Below, piece after piece: positions 51,501 through 57,500 of a DNA stretch of 64,000 nt (the stretch's first letter is position 1; the number at the start of each line of letters is the position of its first letter). The DNA is from Rhodococcus sp. 1163 (lineage in GTDB: Bacteria > Actinomycetota > Actinomycetes > Mycobacteriales > Mycobacteriaceae): assembly GCF_002091985.1 (NCBI RefSeq), contig NZ_MKKX01000033.1, positions 368,034-432,033 of the forward strand. The letters run 5' to 3'. Below the pieces are notes generated by a model that had not been told where the DNA came from, ran no database searches, and was given only the letters and a program-made list of their open reading frames with translations. The position numbers and the translations under genes are program-made.

Positions 51501-54500
51501 TGCCCGCCGGAGTACTGGGGGAGCTGTATATCGGCGGCGTGCAGCTTGCCCGCGGATACGCGAGTCGGGCCGACCTGACAGCTGAGCGTTTTGTGGCAGA
51601 CCCCTTCGGCGAGAACGGTTCTCGACTCTACCGAACCGGTGATGTCGTACGTTGGAATTCCGCCGGCGAACTCGAGTATGTGGGGCGGAGCGATTTTCAG
51701 GTCAAGCTTCGAGGCCAACGTGTAGAACTCGGTGAGATCGAGTCGAGCGTGCGCTCGGGCGCCGAGAACATCGACGACGCGGTCGTGGTCGTTCATTCCG
51801 ATGCACGCGCAGGCGATCGACTCATCGCCTACGTGGTGCCCCGGCCTGGTCACCTCGTCGATACCGAGTCGCTTCGTGCGTCAGTGAAGATGTCACTGCC
51901 GTCGTACATGGTGCCGTCGGCGTTCGTAACGTTGGATGCATTCCCACTCAACGCGAGCGGCAAGTTGGACCGACGTGCCCTACCGGTGCCCAGTGCCGAG
52001 GTTGCGCAGTTCCGCGCACCCGTCACACCGATCGAGGAGATCGTCGCTCAGGTATTCACGAACGTCCTGGGCACGGCGAGGGTTGGTCTCGACGACGATT
52101 TCTTCGAGCTCGGTGGGAACTCACTGGTTGCCATGCAATTGGTTTCGAGGTTGGGTACCGCGCTGGACTCGAGTGTCGGAGTACGAGAGCTGTTCGAGAA
52201 TTCGACGGTCGGCGCGCTGGCGGCCAGCGTCGAGCGCAAAGCCGGGACAGGTGGCCGCAAGGCGCTCGGTCCACAGAACCGCCCGGCATTGATCCCATTG
52301 TCCCTTGCACAGCAACGGATGTGGTTCCTCAACCGATTCGATCCGGAGTCGGCTGTCAACAATATTCCGGCGGCGATCAGGCTCACCGGAGCTTTGGATG
52401 TCGCGGCGCTGGCCGCGGCGGTAGGCGATCTGACGAGCCGTCACGAGTCGTTGCGCACCGTCTATCCGGACCACGAGGGATCGGGATACCAAAAGATCCT
52501 GCCCGTCGGTGACGTCACGCTCGATCTGACACCGGTAGACGTTTCGGCAGATGAACTGCCGGGGCGTATGTACGAGTTGGCTGCGACTGGCTTCGATGTC
52601 ACCCTGCATGTTCCGTTCCGTACGCAGCTCTTCCGGATCGGTGCTCGCGAGCACGTGCTGATGTTCGTAGCCCACCACATTGCGGCCGATGGGTTTTCGA
52701 TGTCTCCGCTGGCCCGCGATGTCATGACGGCATATGTGGCCCGATCGGAGGGGCACGACCCAGGCTGGCCGATGCTCGAGGTCCAGTATGCGGACTTCGC
52801 CATCTGGCAGCGCGAGGTGTTGGGGTCCGAATCCGACCCAGGCTCGCTGCTCGCTCAGCAGGAGACATTCTGGCGAGACGCGCTCGCCGGGCTGCCCGAC
52901 GAGGTGACTTTGCCGACCGATCGTCCTCGCGGAGAGAAGGCTTCGGGTCACGGGGCCATGGTGTCTTTCGACGTCACCGCAGATGTACATGGTCGACTCT
53001 CAGCGCTCGCGCGAGAAAACAACGCGTCGTTGTTCATGGTCGTCCACAGTGCAGTTGCCGTGATGTTGGCCCGCATGTCGGCGACGGACGATATCGCGAT
53101 AGGCACACCGATCGCGGGTCGCGGAGACGCTGCTCTCGACGATGTGATCGGGATGTTCGTCAACACCCTTGTCCTGCGCACCGATGTGGACGCAGCGACG
53201 ACGTTCAGCGAATTGCTCGCGACAGCGCGTGAGGTCGACCTGGCTGCATTCGCGCATTCCGATATTCCGTTCGAGCGTCTGGTGGAGGTGCTCAATCCCG
53301 AGCGCTCACAAGCCCGTCATCCGCTGATTCAGGTATTGCTCGCGTTCCAGAACATCCGACGGACTGGATTCGACCTCCCTGGGCTTACCGTCGCGCCGGT
53401 GGACGTCGACGCGGCGACCGCGCGTGCAGACCTGCAATTGACGGTCACCGAATCGACGGCTGTAGACGGCACCCCGGATGGTCTGCGAGTTTTCTGGACC
53501 TACGCAACAGATCTCTACGACCGAGGAACGGTCGAAGAGTTCGGCGCTAGGTTGCTGAGGGTGCTCGACGCGGTTGCCGAGGACGAACACATCGTGATCG
53601 GCGAGATCGATCTGCTCGGTGCCGAGGAACGAGTGCTTGTGACCTCGACCTGGGCAGGTGTCGACGGGATCGATCCCTCGGTATCGACATTGGCCGAGAT
53701 GTTCGACCAACAGGTCCTGTGGGCTCCGCAGGCGACTGCGGTGGTGTTCGGTGATGAGCGGTTGAGTTATCGGGAGCTCGACGATCGCTCGAATCGCCTT
53801 GCACGTCACCTGATGTCGACTGGAGTCGGCCCGGAGTCGTTGGTCGCCGTGGCATTGCCACGATCGGTGGAGCTCGTTGTCACATTGTTGGCTGTGATCA
53901 AAGCCGGCGGTGGGTATGTGCCGGTGGATCCGACCAATCCGGCAGACCGCATCGCCTACGTCTTGGCAGATGCTGCACCGACTGCGTTGGTAACCTGGTC
54001 GGGACGCGAATTCTCAGTGCCTGCAGAGTTGGACTGCGTGGAGATCGACGCCGTCGATTTGTCGGTTTTCGGTTCCGCTGCGGTGAACGATGTCGAGCGT
54101 GCTCGTCCGCTCCGTCCCACGGATGTTGCCTACGTCATCTACACCTCAGGATCGACGGGGCGTCCGAAGGGCGTAGTGGTCCCGCATGTCGCGGTGGCGC
54201 GTTTGATGGCCAATACGGATGGGCTGTTCGAGTTCGACAGCAGTGATGTGTGGACGCTGTTCCACTCGTACGCATTCGACTTTTCGGTGTGGGAACTGTG
54301 GGGGCCCTTGCTTCACGGCGGCACGCTCGTGGTGGTGGACTACTTCACCTCACGGTCGCCGGAGTCGTTCCGTGAACTGCTGATTCGTGAAAATGTCACC
54401 GTCCTGAACCAGACCCCGTCGGCGTTCTATCAGCTGGCAGAGGTGGACCGAGTCGGCACTGTCGGTGAGGGAAGCTTGCAGCTCAGGTATGTGATCTTCG

Positions 54501-57500
54501 GTGGTGAGGCCCTCGAACTGCGTCGACTGTCGGATTGGTTCGAACGACACGGGGAGAACGGTCCCGAGCTGGTGAACATGTACGGGATCACCGAGACCAC
54601 CGTGCATGTGTCGCATCGTCGGATCGACCGCGAACTGGTGTCGAGTGCTACGGGATCGGTAGTGGGCGGAGCTATCCCAGGGCTACGCGTCTATGTTCTC
54701 GATTCGCGTCTGGAGCCGGTTCCGGTGGGTGTTGCGGGCGAAATGTATGTTGCGGGTGGGACGTTGGCTCGTGGGTACTTGGGTCGAACGGACCTGACTG
54801 CAACGCGCTTCCTCGCCAACCCGTTCTCTGGTAGTGCGGCGCATGCTGCTGGTTCGTTGATGTACCGCACCGGTGATGTGGCGCGGTGGACCATCGATGG
54901 TGATCTCGAGTTCGTCGGTCGTGCTGATGATCAGGTCAAGATTCGTGGCTTCCGTATCGAGCTCGGTGAAATCGAATCCGGGCTGTCGAGTCAGGATTCG
55001 GTGGGCCAGGTGGCCGTCGTGGTTCGAACCGATCGGCACGACGCACAGCAGTTGGTGGCGTACGTCGTACCGGTCGTGGGTTCGAGCGTCGATGTTCAGG
55101 CCCTTCGTGGTGCAGTGGCTGCGGTGTTGCCGGAGTACATGATTCCGTCAGCTTTTGTTGTGGTGTCCGAGATTCCGTTGACTGTGAACGGAAAGTTGGA
55201 TCGTCGCGCGTTGCCGGAGCCGGTGTTCGAGGTTCGCGAGTTCCGGGCGCCGACTACGCCGATCGAGGAGATCGTCGCGGAGGTCTTCGCCGACTTGCTC
55301 GGTGTCGACAGGGTCGGTGTCGATGACGACTTCTTCGAACTCGGCGGCAACTCGCTGATTGCGACGCGAGTGGTGTCGAGGATCGGCGCAGCGGTCGATT
55401 CAGTTGTGCCGGTGCGTGCACTGTTCGAGTCACGAACAGTGGAGAGGCTCGCTGTCGAGGTCGAACGGTCCGGAACGTCCGGGAGAGTCGCGCTTGCCGC
55501 GCGAACGCGCCCGAACGAGATCCCACTGTCGTTGTCCCAGCGTCGTATGTGGTTTTTGAACAGGTTCGATCCCACCTCGACGGCGTACCTCGTTCCGTTT
55601 GCACTTCGCCTGTCAGGCGAGCTGGATGTAGCAGCCCTCGGAGCGGCCGTCTCCGATCTCATTTCTCGTCATGAGTCGCTTCGAACCATCTATCCGGAGT
55701 CCAAGAACGGCCCGGTGCAGAAGATTTTGCACCCGTCTCGGTCAATTCCGGAGCTGCCGGTATCAGATGTCGCCCCCGACGCTGTGGCTGAGCACATCGC
55801 TGTACTCGCGTCCACACAGTTCGATGTGGCGACAGAGGTACCGATGCGAATCGAGCTCTACCGAATCAGTGCCACCGAGCACGTGCTCGCGATGGTTGCG
55901 CATCACATCAGCGTCGATGGGGTATCGGTCGGTCCGCTGGCTCGTGACCTGATGACCGCATATGCGGCGCGGGCGACGGGCACCGAGCCGGGTTGGATTC
56001 CGTTGCCGGTGCAGTACGCCGATTTCAGTCTTTGGCAGCGCGAAGCGCTCGGCTCCGAGGACGACGCGAACTCGACTGCGGCTCAGCAGATCAGCTACTG
56101 GACCGACGCACTCGCGGATCTTCCGGACGAGCTGACCCTTCCGTCCGATCGCGCGCGACCGGCAACGCAGTCTTTCGCCGGTGGCAGTGTCGAATTCGAC
56201 ATCGATGCAGAACTACACGGACGTTTGCGCGATCTGGCACGCAAGCGGGGTAGCACCTTGTTCATGGCGGTGCACGCGGCCTTCGCCGGGCTACTCTCGA
56301 GGCTCTCCGGCACAGGGGACATCGCTGTCGGTACACCGATCGCCGGTCGCGGTGATCGCGCACTCGACGATCTGATCGGCATGTTCGTCAACACACTGGT
56401 TCTACGCACACAGGTGGACGGCGCACTGTCGTTCGACGAACTCATCGACCGCGCCCGTGAGGTGGACCTCGGCGCCTTCGCCAACGCGGACGTGCCATTC
56501 GAGAGGCTGGTGGAAGTCCTCAATCCTGTCCGTTCGACTGCACGGCACCCGCTGTTTCAGGTCGGGTTCTCCTTCCAGAACCAGGGAGTCACCGATGTGG
56601 CCCTTCCTGGTCTCGATATCGCAGCAGTGGATATCGAGTCCGGTGTGGCACAGTTCGATCTGCATCTGATCGTGGTGGACCGCTATTCCGAAAGCGGAGT
56701 GCCTGCAGGGATGTCGGCAGAGTTCACGTTCGCGAAGGATCTCTTCGACCACACAACGGTGAGCACGATCGCGACTCGGTTCGTCCGGCTACTCGAATCT
56801 GTGGTCGATCGACCCGAGATACTGCTCGGGGACATCGACTTGCTGGCTGCTTCCGAACGCGAACTCGTACTCGATTCGTGGAATTCGACCGACCATCCCG
56901 TTGACCGCGAAGCCACTCTGGTCTCGTTGTTCGACGAGCAGGTCGCGATCCATCCGGACTCGACTGCGGTGGTCGAGGGTGATCGACGCTGGACCTTCCG
57001 TGAATTCGATTCGAAGGTCAACAGATTGGCCCGGTATCTGATCGCACGTGGGGTCGGACCGGAGACGCTGACGGCATTGGTGATACGCCGCAGTGCTGAT
57101 CTGGTTGTCGCGATGTTCGCCGTCGCGAAAACAGGTGGCGCATATGTGCCACTCGATCCCGATCAGCCGCTGGAACGGATCGAGTACATACTCGACACTG
57201 CTGAGCCGATACTGCTGCTGTCCAAGTCGAGTGACGGTTCGCGACTGGCGAACCACTCCGTTCTGGACATAGCGATGTCGGATATCGCAGGTCTGGAACT
57301 ATCGGCATATTCGGACGCGCCGATCACCGATTCGGAGCGGCGGGCACCGTTGCGCGCGGGTAACTCCGCATATGTCATCTTCACCTCGGGATCGACCGGA
57401 CGCCCCAAGGGTGTGGCCGTGACCCACGCTGCGATCGTCAATCAGCTCATGTGGAAGCGAGCGGAATTCGATCTCGATTCGCGGGATGCGATTCTGCTGA